From NCBI GenBank assembly GCA_003477185.1, contig DMTJ01000209.1, forward strand, positions 1 to 16,711: a stretch of 16,711 nucleotides of DNA. The letters are read 5' to 3'. Under the pieces are notes generated by a model. That model saw only the letters and a list, made by a program, of their open reading frames with translations, was not told the DNA's origin and ran no database searches. Shown in pieces: positions 15,900 to 16,711 of this stretch; position 1 is the stretch's first letter, and each line of letters opens with the position of its first letter. The translations under genes were made by a program, and so were the position numbers. The stretch comes from Lentisphaeria bacterium (lineage in GTDB: Bacteria; Verrucomicrobiota; Lentisphaeria; JABSQK01; UBA12247).

Positions 15900-15926
15900 T
15901 GCAGTTTTGGGCCACTAGAAAGGTGG

Positions 15927-15954
15927 AATTTAGCGTTTCCTGAGACTATGACAA
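15927..15954 (-). promoter_or_regulatory. candidate sigma70-type promoter for the cyclase-uppS-tlyA unit
   Basis: On the minus strand, TTGTCA (15954-15949, five of six to the -35 consensus) and TAAATT (15932-15927, four of six to the -10) are separated by 16 bp. Transcription would start about 20 bases before the cyclase ATG at 15899. The -35 box overlaps the last codons of the disrupted glycosyltransferase. Such matches also arise by chance. Confidence 0.35.
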
Positions 15955-16711
15955 GCTGTTGAGAATCAGAGTGTTGTATTGTTGCGAAATTAGTTTGTGT
16001 CTGTGGTGGGAATTATACCTGGCACGCAGACTCCGGCAGTAGGCCAGATGACGTGACCTGTCCTGCGTGCGATGCCAGAGTTCGCGGAGCCCGATTGCGA
16101 TCTCATCAGCGCTGTGGCCGACGAGGAGGCTGGGGAAAAGAGACAGTCTGTTTTGCATGGCGCCCACATTCGTTGAGATGATCGGTCGCGCGGCGGCCAT
16201 CGCGTCGATTGCCACGAAGGGCCCCGCTTCCTCGCCAGAGGCGATGATGGTAGTGTCACAGTCCCGCAGGAGTTACCGTATTTCTCTCTCGGGTACCTGT
16301 CCTGTAAACTCGATGGTGTCGGTCAAGTCGTTCTCCAGGCCAATTTTTGCAGTAGCTCATGCTCGGGATCATCGCCACGATGCGGAGAGCGGCTGGTATG
16401 TCTCTTTGGGCCATTCGAAATGCCCGGATGGCAATGGCAAAACGCTTGTTGGCATGGAGGCGGCCGATAATGGCAAGGCGGAGCGTGTCACCAGAGACCG
16501 GAGGCTCGATTTCGAGAAGGGCATCTTCGTGCAGGGTGGTCTGCTCGACAGTGTGCGCGTGCCCCTCATAGGAGAGGACGGCTGACAGTGCCACTCGATC
16601 TTTTTTGGAATGGACGAGGATGTCAGCAAGCTTTGGCATTGCTTAGCAGAACTCTGCGTAGTGGGGCGTAACGTTGCGCTTCGGTGACTAGGCTGGGGAA
16701 ATGCGCGGGTG
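15946..16711 (-). pseudogene. disrupted GT4 glycosyltransferase (5' end outside window)
   Basis: Conceptual joining of three frames gives a plausible GT4 C-terminal half. Reading from the right edge: HFPSLVTEAQRYAPLRRVL and SNAKAC, then a frame change at about 16625-16631 into ADILVHSKKD ... EIEPP ... LAIIGRLHANKRFAIAI; a missing base near 16373-16376 breaks what should read IVGDDPEHELL; a T5 run at 16344-16348 seems one base short before ENDLTDTIEFTGQVPEREIR; then an in-frame TAA at 16273-16275; then LLRDCD, ASGEEAGPFVAIDAMAAARP (the EX7E region with Asp in the second acidic place) and ISTNVGAMQ to the stop at 15946. Four lesions in under 400 bp contrast with the intact genes elsewhere. It is either a real pseudogene or poor sequence near the edge. 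If intact it would be a cytoplasmic sugar transferase. Family call is good; the pseudogene status is less certain. Confidence 0.7.

Noticed and set aside
16067..16585. 172-codon plus-strand frame opposite the disrupted glycosyltransferase
   Set aside because: No family resemblance; it is the antisense of well-preserved GT4 text and so a shadow.

Overview
The window reads as part of a surface-polysaccharide (exopolysaccharide/capsule) locus from a Gram-negative bacterium with a true outer membrane. The first protein is a beta-barrel ending in the aromatic residue typical of outer-membrane proteins, and it is followed by a Wza-type export protein and a Wzc-type tyrosine kinase. Base composition looks moderately GC-rich. 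The gene mix (OPX protein, PCP/BY-kinase, ligase, beta-helix protein, TlyA, UppS, response-regulator cyclase) would suit Verrucomicrobiota (Opitutia-like) or a relative. That placement is an impression, not a demonstrated assignment.

Layout. Plus strand: a beta-barrel gene open at its 5' end (2-2263); a 942-bp non-coding leader with strong hairpins (2264-3205); an OPX protein with five SLBB-like modules (3206-5356); a polysaccharide co-polymerase/BY-kinase with a ten-tyrosine tail (5419-7587), closed by an intrinsic terminator (7615-7645); an O-antigen ligase/polymerase-like membrane protein (7882-9516); then a tightly coupled trio (9744-13248) of a deacetylase-like enzyme, a secreted right-handed beta-helix protein and a GT4 glycosyltransferase, joined by two ATGA stop/start overlaps. 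Minus strand: tlyA, uppS and a response-regulator/class III cyclase (13197-15899), then a disrupted GT4 glycosyltransferase (15946-16711) running off the right edge. tlyA and the plus-strand GT4 gene converge and overlap by 52 bp inside their coding sequences.

How the genes work together (inference from families). The inner-membrane kinase controls chain length and export, the Wzy/WaaL-like protein polymerises or ligates repeat units, and the OPX protein with the separate outer-membrane barrel would form the exit path. The deacetylase-like and beta-helix proteins would trim or modify the polymer, and the GT4 enzyme would add a sugar to the lipid-linked repeat unit. UppS makes the polyprenyl carrier such systems need, although it is probably housekeeping. 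No flippase (Wzx) or initiating sugar-phosphate transferase is in view. No rRNA, tRNA, CRISPR array or insertion sequence was seen.
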